Origin: Teredinibacter purpureus
GTDB lineage: Bacteria; Pseudomonadota; Gammaproteobacteria; Pseudomonadales; Cellvibrionaceae
Assembly (NCBI RefSeq): GCF_014217335.1
Contig: NZ_CP060092.1
Location: forward strand, 2,435,501-2,499,500
Length of the DNA stretch: 64,000 nucleotides
Direction: 5' to 3'
Shown here: piece by piece, positions 27,901 to 36,194 of the stretch
Position numbering within the stretch: position 1 is the first letter of the stretch
Layout of the letters: each line of letters starts with the position of its first letter
Notes under the pieces: model-generated
The model's database searches: none
The model's input: only the letters and a program-made list of their open reading frames with translations
Told to the model about the DNA's origin: nothing
Translations under genes and position numbers: made by a program

Positions 27901-28194
27901 GTACGTAATTCAATTTTGCTAGTGGATTTTATTCAACAGCAAGTGCGTGCGGGTAAAAATTTACAGGCGGCTACTATTGAGGCCGCCGCTGTACGGTCGG
28001 TGCCCATTGCTCTGACGGCTTTGGCGGCTATGATGGGGGGCGTATTTATTTTGGACGACCCTATTTTCGGAGGTTTAGCTGTGTCGTTAATTTTTGGCTT
28101 GTTAGTTTCCACTATCCTTACGTTGTTGGTTATCCCAGTTGTGTACTACGCTTATGAATACCAACAGCAGCGAAATATTGTGCGACAGCAATAA
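24946..28194 (+). CDS. RND-type efflux pump permease
   Basis: 1082-residue AcrB-like proton-driven transporter with 12 helices and two large periplasmic loops. TM4 has the proton-relay Asp pair (GILVDDAIVVVENIHRHM). In TM10 the Lys usual in AcrB is Arg (AGIIVRNSILLVDF), seen in some HAE subfamilies. N-terminal QINVTFANVFIPFPGASAKEVE and the porter-domain repeats are intact. Substrate is unknown; length and motifs favour a drug or small-organic pump over a heavy-metal pump. It follows the adaptor by 58 bases and precedes a TonB-dependent receptor by 32 bases; no TolC-type gene is present. Confidence 0.92.
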   Translation: MEHSSTLGFSGRLAKAFLTSEITPLLALTGFLLGVFAVLVTPREEEPQINVTFANVFIPFPGASAKEVESLVTTPAEQIVSEIKGVKHVYSASQAGMAALTVRFKVGEPRTEAIVRLYNAFYSNQDALPYNLGVGQPLIKPKGIDDVPVVTGTLWSQNPDISAADLLHIAHAMETELQRVPGTRDINTIGGAATIVQVKFDPSRLAAYGLSLGDLRESLSSANASADAGAIVHHNTDINIQAGNFLTTESDVAELVVGVVNGVPVFLRDVATVSLTTETPRNYVSYGVGAAHALPPARYPAVTLSVSKKSGENAVEVADAVIDRFNQMKGLYFPDGIEATITRNYGETAEEKAQTLIKKLLFATLSVIVLVMLVLGKREAIVVGVAVVATLAITLFASWAWGFTLNRVSLFALIFSIGILVDDAIVVVENIHRHMRLGKGTLKDIIPIAVDEVGGPTILATFTVIAALLPMAFVTGLMGPYMRPIPINASIGMLISLAVAFIVTPWLFLRLFKRDSHHKNSNENKPFTESSNPKDTRLHVFFTRILNPFLQGKDGRKNRVFLLVGILGLIGLSLSLVVSQAVIMKMLPFDNKSEFQVVVDMPEGTSLEQTHRVLQALANDLESLPEMLDYQLYAGTAAPINFNGLVRQYYLRNEPHLGDIQVNLVHKSKRSRKSHAIALQARTLMADTAQQFKANVKVIEMPPGPPVMAPLVAEIYGLDYPRQLAVAQEVRGLFSATDDVVDVDDTIEAPQEKWVLIVDRARAAKLGVSQRTIIADITAAVRGEDMTYLHDEHAKQAIPVRATLPSVQKGDLLALQNLRVRTRNGDLVALSEVTQLKKQVRDQTIYHKDLLPVVYVTGDAAGDTDSPLYGLATIANALAQSPVEGTVIEQFYIQQPQNPYRWSLKWDGEWQVTYETFRDMGIAYSIGLIMIYLLVVAQFRSYSIPLIIMAPIPLTIIGIMPGHALLGQQFTAPSMIGMIALAGIIVRNSILLVDFIQQQVRAGKNLQAATIEAAAVRSVPIALTALAAMMGGVFILDDPIFGGLAVSLIFGLLVSTILTLLVIPVVYYAYEYQQQRNIVRQQ

Positions 28195-28226
28195 TCGTTC
28201 AATATTTTTTAGAGGGGCGCTCAGTT

Positions 28227-30284
28227 ATGAGCAAACAGGGAGTAGTCGTACGTCATCTGACGTCCTTGTTACTGGTTAGTGCAGTGTTAAATTGTCGCGC
28301 CGAAGATTATTTATACGATTTATCTCTTGAGGATTTACTACAACTTACGATTACGTCGGCGTCAAAAGTGTCTGATGTGGTGCGCGACGTCCCCGCGTCC
28401 GTCACTATTATTACGCGCGATGATATTAGCCTTATGGGCTATGCCTCGCTCGAAGAGCTGTTGATGAATGTGCCGGGCTTTTATCACATAGACACCTATG
28501 AGGATTTTCAGGTGGGTGTGCGAGGCACGGTTGGCGGCTCATTAGCCTTTTTGATTAATGGTGTTCAACAACATCCCACTCGTATTAAAACCTTAACGGT
28601 ACCTAACCGTTCTCGTAGTAACTTACCTATCCAAGCCATAGATCGCATTGAAATTATTCGTGGCCCTTCTTCTGTTATCTATGGCAACAATGCTTTTCTT
28701 GGCAGTATCAATATTATTACTAACGATAAACAGCAGGGTACGACCGCCTCGGTAAGCATTGGTGAAAATGGATATTCTTCAGGTTATCTGCGTGTTTTAC
28801 AAGAATCGGATCGTGGCTATTCTGTACTGAATATTGGCGCCAGCCGAACAAAGGGTATTGGCGGCAACCTCAACGAAGTTATGAGTGAGGAGCAATTAAA
28901 CCGTGAGTTGATGAGCCCCGAAATGTATCAACGTTTAGACGGGACATTGGAGCAGGAGACCTTTAGTGCCGAAATGAGCGGCCGGCTGGACACGCTGGAA
29001 TACGGGTTTCGTTATTCGGATATGCATTATGGCTTTTACGCGCTATTTCCAGGTTTTGAGGATGGCAGCAAAATTGATCTAACCAGTTGGGTGGGACATG
29101 TAGGGTATGAGCTAAGTTTGAGTGACGCCTACAAAGTGAATATTTCGGGTGTTGCCAGCAATGAAAAGTATTTTGTTGACCCCGATTTTATTATTCCCAG
29201 TATTCGCGGGTATCAAAACCAGAACAGTAACCGCATAGAGCTGGAAGGGTTGTTATCTTATGACGCGTCTGAACAGCTGAAGTGGCTGATAGGTGTAAAC
29301 TATCGACAAATGCGACATGTACAGAACAATGGAGATTTTTTTGAAATTGGTTATTTTAACCTAGCCGAAACCGAGAGCATTGTTAATCTCGCGGCGTTTT
29401 CCAATGTAACTTACAAAGTGTCAGAACGTTGGGAGTTGACGGGTGGCTATCGGCATGCCTACGTAGGTGATTATGACGCAATATTCACTGCACTAGATGA
29501 GGGTGGCGAAACACTAAACGAACCGTTTAGCGTGGATAGACGCAATGATGAAGCGGTTAAATTGGCGAGCAATTGGCGTTTTACCGATCAAGATGCAGTC
29601 AAGGTCATTTATAGTACGGCCACGCAAGATAATAGTTCGATTGAGCTGCTTGAGCCCGAACAAATGAAAACGTATGAGCTCAATTATTTGCATACAGGCA
29701 AGAAGAACACCGTATCGGTCTCGCTTTTTGACAATGATATTCGTAATGTTAGGCGCCGTGTAGTGAGGTATAACGGGGATCAAGTAGAGGATGTACTGGA
29801 TAACCAATCGCACTGGCAAACCAAAGGCGTCGAAGCGATTATAACAACGCGTCCTACGCGCAACCTCATGGCTGAAGTCAGTGGCGTTTATCAAACGAGT
29901 AAAGACCTGATCGCACCAGGTGCAACGGTAGGTTATTCACCACAGAGCCAAATGAAGTTTAAGTTGGGTTACGGGGTTGATGCTTGGCGCTACAGCACTT
30001 CGTTAGTGTATGTGAGTGATATGCACTCTACTTTTGGGATCGATTACCGAGAAGAGAACCCCGATGATCAGATTCAGTATTTAGGTAGCCCTGTGGATAG
30101 CTACCTGCTGGTGAATGCGAATATTCGCTATCAGCGTGAGAGTAAGCCTTGGTTTGTCAATATGCATGGTTTTAATCTTACGGACAGTGATATTCGTTAC
30201 CCAGCCAATGAACTGGCTGATTTTGAATACGGTGCCTTTGGGCCAGGTTGTCAGATTGTCCTAACATTTGGTATCGACTTATAG
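28227..30284 (+). CDS. TonB-dependent outer-membrane receptor
   Basis: 685-residue receptor. Signal peptide (about 1-25, ending CRA). Plug domain about 40-165 with SASKVSDVVRDVPASVTIITRDDI, LLMNVPGFYHID, IDRIEIIRGPSSVIYGNNAFLGSINIITN. The rest is a 22-strand barrel rich in alternating aromatic residues. The C-terminus ends IVLTFGIDL rather than in a terminal Phe. The DLSLEDLLQLTITSASK opening is typical of receptors of the Vibrio/Alteromonas/Cellvibrio type. It is co-oriented with the RND genes 32 bases away, so uptake and efflux appear coupled. Ligand unknown. Confidence 0.9.
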   Translation: MSKQGVVVRHLTSLLLVSAVLNCRAEDYLYDLSLEDLLQLTITSASKVSDVVRDVPASVTIITRDDISLMGYASLEELLMNVPGFYHIDTYEDFQVGVRGTVGGSLAFLINGVQQHPTRIKTLTVPNRSRSNLPIQAIDRIEIIRGPSSVIYGNNAFLGSINIITNDKQQGTTASVSIGENGYSSGYLRVLQESDRGYSVLNIGASRTKGIGGNLNEVMSEEQLNRELMSPEMYQRLDGTLEQETFSAEMSGRLDTLEYGFRYSDMHYGFYALFPGFEDGSKIDLTSWVGHVGYELSLSDAYKVNISGVASNEKYFVDPDFIIPSIRGYQNQNSNRIELEGLLSYDASEQLKWLIGVNYRQMRHVQNNGDFFEIGYFNLAETESIVNLAAFSNVTYKVSERWELTGGYRHAYVGDYDAIFTALDEGGETLNEPFSVDRRNDEAVKLASNWRFTDQDAVKVIYSTATQDNSSIELLEPEQMKTYELNYLHTGKKNTVSVSLFDNDIRNVRRRVVRYNGDQVEDVLDNQSHWQTKGVEAIITTRPTRNLMAEVSGVYQTSKDLIAPGATVGYSPQSQMKFKLGYGVDAWRYSTSLVYVSDMHSTFGIDYREENPDDQIQYLGSPVDSYLLVNANIRYQRESKPWFVNMHGFNLTDSDIRYPANELADFEYGAFGPGCQIVLTFGIDL

Positions 30285-30678
30285 CCTTTCTCTTTTATAG
30301 TCTCCAGGCGCGCTTCCCAGCCGATATTTCGGCTGTGAGCATTGTTAAATTGCCTTCATTTTGCGCTTATTTATCCCTGTTACGGTTTCGTATGATCGCC
30401 TATTAAAGCGGCCATCCGGTCTACATCTGGCATGCGACGGTCCCTTAATAGGGCTTATTATCATTATCCCCTAAATTAAGAAGCGAATCTTTGCTCTACC
30501 TATAGCAGGGCAGTATTGCGTATAAATGAACTTAATTATACGTGTTTATTGCTGTGAGGAAGTAGTAATCACTAACTTTTAGGTGCGTTGTGGAGACGCC
30601 ATTGTCGTGCCTGTCGTCCAATTCAGACTTCAGACTGATTGTCTTTACGTATAATTGGGATCAAAATTATTGCTATTG

Positions 30679-30704
30679 CCGGTATTTAAACGTTTAAATA
30701 CCGG
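30679..30704. repeat. 26-bp perfect palindrome upstream of the AraC-type gene
   Basis: The half-site CCGGTATTTAAAC is followed directly by its exact reverse complement. It lies about 100 bases before the regulator start. It could be an operator or a cruciform; the absence of a T-run argues against a terminator. Confidence 0.7.
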
Positions 30705-30714
30705 TAGCGTCGCT

Positions 30715-30748
30715 TAGCTAGGTGTTTAGCTACGCCATGTAGCTAGGT
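30715..30748 (+). promoter_or_regulatory. three TAGCTA direct repeats before the AraC-type gene
   Basis: TAGCTA at 30715, 30727 and 30740; the first and third extend to TAGCTAGGT. Spacing is 12-13 bases, more than one helical turn, upstream of an AraC-family gene. AraC proteins often bind direct repeats, so autoregulation is possible; this is inference. Confidence 0.4.
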
Positions 30749-30800
30749 CAATATAATAATAACGGTGAGAAACCGCATAGGTTTGTTGAGGGGTCGTCCA

Positions 30801-32036
30801 TTGGATAGTGTTCTCTTTAATTTTCACGATATCGTTTTAATCGCAACCATTTTTCTGTGTGCCTTACTGGCGATTATTCTCTTCGATAAACGAAAGGGCC
30901 GTGGTTTAGGTAACATTTTTCTAATTGCCTTTTTTATTGCCAGTGCGCTGGTACCCATCGATACCCTGATTAATTTTGGTGCGGCCTTTCGTGGGTGGGC
31001 GATTGAGCACTTACCGGATTGGTTTTATATCTTTGACGTGGGTTTTTGGCTGCAAGGGCCGTTATTGCTGTGGTACATACGGTCGATAATCTACAAAAAT
31101 TATCGGCTACGATTTGTTGATACTTTCTATTTGTTACCTTTTCTGCTGGTTATTATGCATCAGCTGTTGGCCTACCATATTCTTCCTTCAGATGTGAAAG
31201 CCGATATTCAGCGCGAATACAATTTAGGGTCTGAAACAACCATTATCTTTTTTATCACGCTGTCGCGCGAATTATTGCGTCTTTACTTTGGCGTTTTGTG
31301 CGTTGTAGAAATTCGGTATTACCTGAGCCAGATATCGCCCGACACAATACTTCGATATAAAACCGAGATTGCTTGGTTTAATGCCGGTTTGGTTGGTTTA
31401 GTGGGGTTGTGGGGCTGGGCCTGTGCAATAGCGGTAGCGCTCATTGTGAACGTGGAGTTACACACAGGCTTACCCGTGAATCAAATGGGTTTAATGGCGA
31501 ATTACGGAACGCTGTTTCTAATGGCGGGTTTTGTCGTTGTATTGAGCCGGTACGGTCTATCCGTTACGGGTATTGTGCCCATGTTTGAACGCTCGCTAGT
31601 GAGCCCTGTAGTGGGGGGAGAACAACAAGGCATAGAGAGTGAAGAAAAATTAGAAACAGTGGTTAATGAAGTGGCGGCCCCGCCAATCAACCCTGTATAT
31701 ATTGAGCGTTTGGAGGAGTTGATTAGAGTACGAAAAATTTATTTGGAACCGTCGTTAACATTAGAAGTGCTGGCAAACGAAGTGGCAGTTTCACCGCGAA
31801 CGCTGTCGACCATTTTAAATAAGCATTACGGGTATAATTTTTTTGAATATATTAATACGTATCGTATTGAAGAGGCGAAAAAACTGTTAGTGAGTGATGA
31901 ATATCAAAATGCCACTATGCTCGATATTATGTACAAAGTGGGGTTTAAAAGTAAGGCTACGTTTAATAATTTTTTTAAGAAGATGGAAGCCATGACACCT
32001 AGAGAGTTTAAGAAAAACAATGCGGTAAAAGAATAA
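30801..32036 (+). CDS. membrane-anchored AraC-family transcriptional regulator
   Basis: About 411 residues. The N-terminal half has six or seven hydrophobic helices (IVLIATIFLCALLAIILF onward to about 250). A linker rich in Glu and Val follows, then the AraC/XylS DNA-binding domain (about 310-411) with LEVLANEVAVSPRTLSTILN and a second helix-turn-helix MLDIMYKVGFKSKATFNNFFKK. It probably senses a signal at the inner membrane and controls nearby genes. TTG at 30801 has GAGGGG 7 bases upstream; GTG at 30765 lacks a ribosome-binding site. It lies between the receptor/efflux operon and the carbohydrase island, either of which could be its target. Confidence 0.85.
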   Translation: MDSVLFNFHDIVLIATIFLCALLAIILFDKRKGRGLGNIFLIAFFIASALVPIDTLINFGAAFRGWAIEHLPDWFYIFDVGFWLQGPLLLWYIRSIIYKNYRLRFVDTFYLLPFLLVIMHQLLAYHILPSDVKADIQREYNLGSETTIIFFITLSRELLRLYFGVLCVVEIRYYLSQISPDTILRYKTEIAWFNAGLVGLVGLWGWACAIAVALIVNVELHTGLPVNQMGLMANYGTLFLMAGFVVVLSRYGLSVTGIVPMFERSLVSPVVGGEQQGIESEEKLETVVNEVAAPPINPVYIERLEELIRVRKIYLEPSLTLEVLANEVAVSPRTLSTILNKHYGYNFFEYINTYRIEEAKKLLVSDEYQNATMLDIMYKVGFKSKATFNNFFKKMEAMTPREFKKNNAVKE

Positions 32037-32068
32037 TCGATAATAGAGCATTACGCTATTAGGGTTAA

Positions 32069-32096
32069 AATATGGCGGCCAAGTGGCCGCCATATT
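32069..32096. terminator. bidirectional terminator
   Basis: Perfect 12-bp stem AATATGGCGGCC / GGCCGCCATATT with AAGT loop, in the 69 bases between the convergent AraC-type and beta-propeller genes. Confidence 0.85.
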
Positions 32097-32105
32097 GTTG
32101 TGCGT

Positions 32106-33305
32106 TTACTTCCAGATTAAAAAAGAAGAGGGCGCAATTTTTTTGTGTAATATTTCAATGTTGTCTCCTGAAAGAGACATTGTACGTAAGCTGTAAACCC
32201 TCTCGCCAAGCGCCTCTGAATAGAGGTAGGCAATTTGATTGCCGCTAGGTGAAAATGTGGGGTTTTTAAACAGATGGTTACCTTGGCTGAGTTGCGTAGT
32301 GCCTTTATCAATAGTGTGGTGAAACAGCTGCATGCCGCCTTCATACACTTTCTTGTGTGTTTCTTCGTTGTAGTAAAACTTATAATCTACCAGTGCCGAA
32401 AATAATAGCGATTGACTGTTGGCTGCCCAACTTATGCCGTCTTGAGCGTGAGCGCCGGCTGGAGAAAGCGATTTATCATGGCCGGTTTTTATATTAAATA
32501 AACGAAGCTGACGACTTCCACGGAAATTAGGGTTGCGTCCATAAGCAATATACTCGCCATTAGGCGAAAATTTTGCGTATGCAACGTGCTTCATAAACGG
32601 ATCATCGTCATTGGGTTCATATACCGTGGACGGTGCTTTTAATGGCAGGGAAACGAGGTGTTGAACACGCTTGGACTCAACGTGAAGTAAGCTGAGATAC
32701 GACATCTCATCTTCAGAATGCCCTATCGCAATAGTGGTGCTGTCGGGCGACCAGTGATAGTGGTGAATTTTTTTGCTCACCATTAAGGTTTCCGCTTCGC
32801 TTTCAGGTGTGGCTTTTCGCAATAGCTCCGTTTTGCCGTTTCGGGTTAGCAAATAGGTTATGGCGTTACCCGCAGGATCAAACTGTGGGGAGGCTTCGGT
32901 TTCGGGGTGATTAATAATTTGTAAGGGTTTAGCGGCTGTTTGACCGGGCTCTATAGAAGCTGCAGAGTCTGCGGGCAATAAAAACACATTCAGTCGTTCG
33001 GTATGTTTTTTGAGGTCGACTTTAAAGTTGTCTTTACGGTTTGAGAGAAACACGATGTCGCCGTTGGGTGAAATATCCATACTGAGGTCGCGCCAGTGGC
33101 TGTCGTCGGTATGCTTGGTTAACACCTTATTATCATCTAATGAGTGGATATTGACCGACGGGCCAATTGTTTTAACGGCAAAATATAATCGTGCGGGTTG
33201 TGTTGTGGGTTCAGAGCAGGCGGCAATGACGATGCTTGCGCAAGTGGCAACCGCCACTTTAATAAATACATTGCTTGCTCTGTGATGGGCTCTTAAAATC
33301 TTCAT
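32106..33305 (-). CDS. beta-propeller (PD40/TolB-like) lipoprotein
   Basis: 399 residues. Signal with lipobox IVIAACSEP (Cys about 29). The body is a series of WD40-like PD40 repeats, recognisable by DISPNGDIVFLSNR, QFDPAGNAITYLL, HWSPDSTTIAIGH, KFSPNGEYIAYGR and TFSPSGNQIAYLY. TolB-like propellers act in protein-protein contact or substrate sensing in the periplasm; the partner is unknown. Its leader carries CAATAAAAATC followed by GAAGGA, like several cellulase genes downstream. Convergent with the AraC-type regulator. Confidence 0.8.
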   Translation of the reverse strand: MKILRAHHRASNVFIKVAVATCASIVIAACSEPTTQPARLYFAVKTIGPSVNIHSLDDNKVLTKHTDDSHWRDLSMDISPNGDIVFLSNRKDNFKVDLKKHTERLNVFLLPADSAASIEPGQTAAKPLQIINHPETEASPQFDPAGNAITYLLTRNGKTELLRKATPESEAETLMVSKKIHHYHWSPDSTTIAIGHSEDEMSYLSLLHVESKRVQHLVSLPLKAPSTVYEPNDDDPFMKHVAYAKFSPNGEYIAYGRNPNFRGSRQLRLFNIKTGHDKSLSPAGAHAQDGISWAANSQSLLFSALVDYKFYYNEETHKKVYEGGMQLFHHTIDKGTTQLSQGNHLFKNPTFSPSGNQIAYLYSEALGERVYSLRTMSLSGDNIEILHKKIAPSSFLIWK

Positions 33306-33407
33306 TGGTTGAACGTCCTTCGCAGATTTTTATTGTTGTTTTGGGTAAATGATACCGGCTTGCAGGTGAATTGCCAGCGAGGATTAAGCACTTTCGATAT
33401 CCTGCAA

Positions 33408-33437
33408 TAAAAAAGGCCACGATGTTAAGTCGTGGCC
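33408..33437 (-). terminator. rho-independent terminator of GH6 gene 1
   Basis: On the minus strand GGCCACGA, a 7-base loop and TCGTGGCC lead into a run of seven T residues, 50 bases after the GH6 stop. Confidence 0.88.
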
Positions 33438-33488
33438 CTTGGGTGCGGTCATTTTAGCGCAGGTTATGCGCTAAAACACGGTGTGATC

Positions 33489-35618
33489 TTAGAGAGCTGG
33501 GTAAGCATTCTCAACTAAGGTCTGGAAGGCTTCTGGGAACCAACGGCCAGCGTGTGGTGCGTTGTCCATAGCGCCAGTCATAATGCCGGAACCTTCGTCT
33601 GCGTAACGGTTTTCAGCACCTGGGTCACACATGGGGTCGTGCTGTTTATTTGGATCGTTAGGATCAATTTCAAAGTTAGGATCACTTACGCCATCCGACT
33701 CACCTTGAGGTTTAATCCAAACATAAGCATCAACCCCGGATTGAGGCGCGGCTTGTGGGCGGAAACCAACACCACCAGATTGGTTACACCAGTTTCCTCT
33801 ATGCTGGCGGCGATCGACTCGTGATTCGTTTACATAGGTTTCTAAATCATCACTTGATGATGCGCCTGATGGACGAGCAGCGCCACCCCAGCCATTGCGG
33901 CCAGTATCAATTAGCATACCCAAGGAATTGGGGAATCCGTTGTTGATCATGGATGAACGCCAATCTTGGACAAAACTTAACTCATCTAAGTAACTATTAA
34001 ACTCGTAGAAGTCTGAAGACTTAATTTGTCCACCGCCAACTTGGAGGTCTGGGTTAGATAAGTAAGGTTCTGTAACAGGCGTGTAGTTTGCGGAGTTACT
34101 CGCGAACCCGGAGATGCTATTAACACCGTTATTGGTGCCCTTTACGGCATTCCCTATAAGAGTGATTGCTTCGGAGAAGTTGTCACTCCAACCTAGCCAG
34201 CCTGAGTGAGCGATATCCACATAGGAATATACATTTGGAATTTCACTCAAAACGTTTAGTGCATGCTGAATACCGTCGACGTATCCACCGGCGCCATTCG
34301 CTTCGTTACAATCGGCTTCGTCGAGGTTGGTCACTAAGTTGGGTAGTGAGTCCACTTCAATAATCGCGATGATACGAATATTGTTGTAGGCAGGGTCGCT
34401 TAGGATTTCAGCGATAGGTGCAATGTACTCATCTTGATAACGCTGGAAGCCACCGTCGGCGATGCGCAATTCTCCGTTTGAGGCGAGTGCGGCACAGTCA
34501 CGGTTAGGTAAGTCGTACACGACAAACATAAAGAGATTTGCGCCTTGGGCGAGGGTCTCGTCCAAGTGCTCACGTAAACCCATGCCGTCGCCATCAGCTG
34601 GCCCTTCGATAGCGCCGATACGGTCCATCCATACCGCGGTGTTGTAGCCGGATATAGAAGAACCGTTTGATTCACCGTTGGCTTTTGCGGCCCAAACAGG
34701 GTCTACATACCACGTTGCGCCCACGAACGGGTTGTCTAAGCCCGTCGCATCACCGGTGTTAGGTGTGGAGCTACTACTTGAGCTTGATGTGGAGCTTGTA
34801 GACGAGCTTGTAGACGAGCTTGTAGACGAGCTTGTAGACGAGCTTGTAGACGAGCTTGTAGACGAGCTTGTAGACGAACTTGTAGACGAACTTGTAGACG
34901 AACTTGTAGACGAGCTTGTAGATGAACTGCTAGCGCAATCCGAAACAACACCACCTGCGGTGCCGTCTTGGCCTTCACACGTTGTTCGCCCAATACAGCT
35001 AGAGCCATCTTCCCAGCCCCAACCGCTGTCTTGGTTGTTACATAGCGGCCAAGTGCCATCGCCATACCAGTTACAGGCTTCGTCACATTGCCCTGTGCTT
35101 GAGGATGAGGAACTAGTGCTGCTGGACGAAGAGCTGCTCGAGGATGAGCTACTGCTCGAAGAGCTGCTAGGGGTTGGTGTGGGTGTAGGAGTAGGAGTCG
35201 GTGTTGGCGTGGGTGTAGGGGTTGGTGTCGCGGTGGGAGTAGAGCCGCCATCGCCTACACAGCTAGGCTGCGAAAGATTACCGTTAGAGCTACCCTGAAA
35301 ACCGAAGCTTGCAGATTGCCCGTCACCTAAGCTGCCATTCCAGCCAATGTTTGTTGCGGTCACTGAATTGCCAGAGCTATTTAAATTGGCATTCCAGCTA
35401 TTGGTAACTTGTGGTGATGTGCCAAAGTCTAAGTCAACTGACCAACTGCTAACACTTGAGCCAGAGTTGGTGACGGTTACGTTGGCTTGGTAACCGCTAT
35501 TCCATTGGTTCCAATAGGACACTTCACAGGTTATTGCGGCGAAGGCCGACGGCGCTAAGCTAAAGGCAAGCGCCGCGCCGGCCAGGCGCAAGGGTTTGAA
35601 CAGGTTGTTGATTTTCAT
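33489..35618 (-). CDS. secreted GH6 cellulase with CBM2 and CBM10 (copy 1)
   Basis: About 709 residues: signal peptide (ends SAFA), CBM2 (about 30-120), Pro/Thr then poly-Ser linker, CBM10 (about 177-228), a long (SSST)n linker, GH6 domain (about 287-709). GH6 signs: GLDNPFVGATWYVDP, the catalytic-acid region YDLPNRDCAALASNGEL, IEVDSLPNLVTN, and WIKPQGESDG near the C-terminus. GH6 enzymes are inverting endoglucanases or cellobiohydrolases acting from the non-reducing end; which applies here cannot be told. ATG at 35618 is chosen for signal peptide and AGAGGAAC site; an upstream Met at 35663 adds 15 residues. Close paralogue of the next GH6 gene, but with different linkers. Confidence 0.95.
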   Translation of the reverse strand: MKINNLFKPLRLAGAALAFSLAPSAFAAITCEVSYWNQWNSGYQANVTVTNSGSSVSSWSVDLDFGTSPQVTNSWNANLNSSGNSVTATNIGWNGSLGDGQSASFGFQGSSNGNLSQPSCVGDGGSTPTATPTPTPTPTPTPTPTPTPTPSSSSSSSSSSSSSSSSSTSSSSSSTGQCDEACNWYGDGTWPLCNNQDSGWGWEDGSSCIGRTTCEGQDGTAGGVVSDCASSSSTSSSTSSSTSSSTSSSTSSSTSSSTSSSTSSSTSSSTSSSTSSTSSSSSSSTPNTGDATGLDNPFVGATWYVDPVWAAKANGESNGSSISGYNTAVWMDRIGAIEGPADGDGMGLREHLDETLAQGANLFMFVVYDLPNRDCAALASNGELRIADGGFQRYQDEYIAPIAEILSDPAYNNIRIIAIIEVDSLPNLVTNLDEADCNEANGAGGYVDGIQHALNVLSEIPNVYSYVDIAHSGWLGWSDNFSEAITLIGNAVKGTNNGVNSISGFASNSANYTPVTEPYLSNPDLQVGGGQIKSSDFYEFNSYLDELSFVQDWRSSMINNGFPNSLGMLIDTGRNGWGGAARPSGASSSDDLETYVNESRVDRRQHRGNWCNQSGGVGFRPQAAPQSGVDAYVWIKPQGESDGVSDPNFEIDPNDPNKQHDPMCDPGAENRYADEGSGIMTGAMDNAPHAGRWFPEAFQTLVENAYPAL
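34792..34926 (-). repeat. 12-bp tandem repeat coding the (SSST)n linker of GH6 copy 1
   Basis: About eleven copies of GAGCTTGTAGAC (plus-strand orientation) with only a few A/G or T/C changes. Each encodes four linker residues. The reverse frame is open throughout and is an artefact. Confidence 0.92.
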
Positions 35619-36194
35619 TGTTGTTCCTCTGAGGATTTTTATTGTGATTTTTTCGCAAAACATGATGCCCGTTATTATTGTTTGGAAGATGGGCTTTTAT
35701 TAATGGGTGGCGATGACGGTTAAGGTGGTTTCGTGTCGCCGGGGTGATGGATTCACCTTTTGGGTGGTGTCATCAAAAAGGAAATAATAAAAAAAATATT
35801 TATGTCGTTTATTGTTATGTTGCCATTTCTACGTTTGTACTAGTGTAGACGGTGTTAACTGGGTTGAAATAAAAATTGTTAAAAACGCAAACAATTAAAC
35901 AGTTGATGTGTGAATTGGTTATCTTTAGGTGTGACACCGCCGAATATGTTAACTGCTTTTGCATAATCTAATAGGGATTGCGGCGTCAATAATTGATTAA
36001 TTATTGTTGGATATTTACATCTGTTATTCAGGCGAGCGTTTTTATGCGGATGTGAAATTAGATGGGGTTTTTCTGGAGGATAAAGTCGAGAGGTATATAA
36101 GGGTTGTTAGCGTTGGCAACAAAAAAAGCCGCGATCATTTCTGATCGCGGCTTCTATTTTTACACCTTAGCAACGCTAAGTTGAAGTAGGAAAC
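35619..36194. other. intergenic between the two GH6 genes
   Basis: About 575 AT-rich bases. It should hold the promoter of GH6 copy 1 on the minus strand. The leader includes CACAATAAAAATCC just upstream of the ribosome-binding site. The far end carries the terminator of GH6 copy 2. Confidence 0.5.
36120..36151 (-). terminator. rho-independent terminator of GH6 gene 2
   Basis: GCCGCGATCA, loop TTTC, TGATCGCGGC; the minus-strand 3' side runs into seven T residues. Confidence 0.9.

Larger units (their letters stand above)
30285..30800. other. intergenic with palindrome and direct repeats
   Basis: About 480 bases after the receptor gene. A small hairpin at 30318-30335 (CAGCCGA / TCGGCTG) may mark transcript end but lacks a T-run. 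Further on lie the 26-bp palindrome at 30679-30704 and three TAGCTA elements, all just upstream of the AraC-type gene. Confidence 0.5.

Noticed and set aside
34678..35298. 206-codon plus-strand open frame rich in VDELVDEL repeats
   Set aside because: It is the antisense of the poly-Ser linker of GH6 copy 1. The repeats keep every frame open and it lacks a start region of its own.
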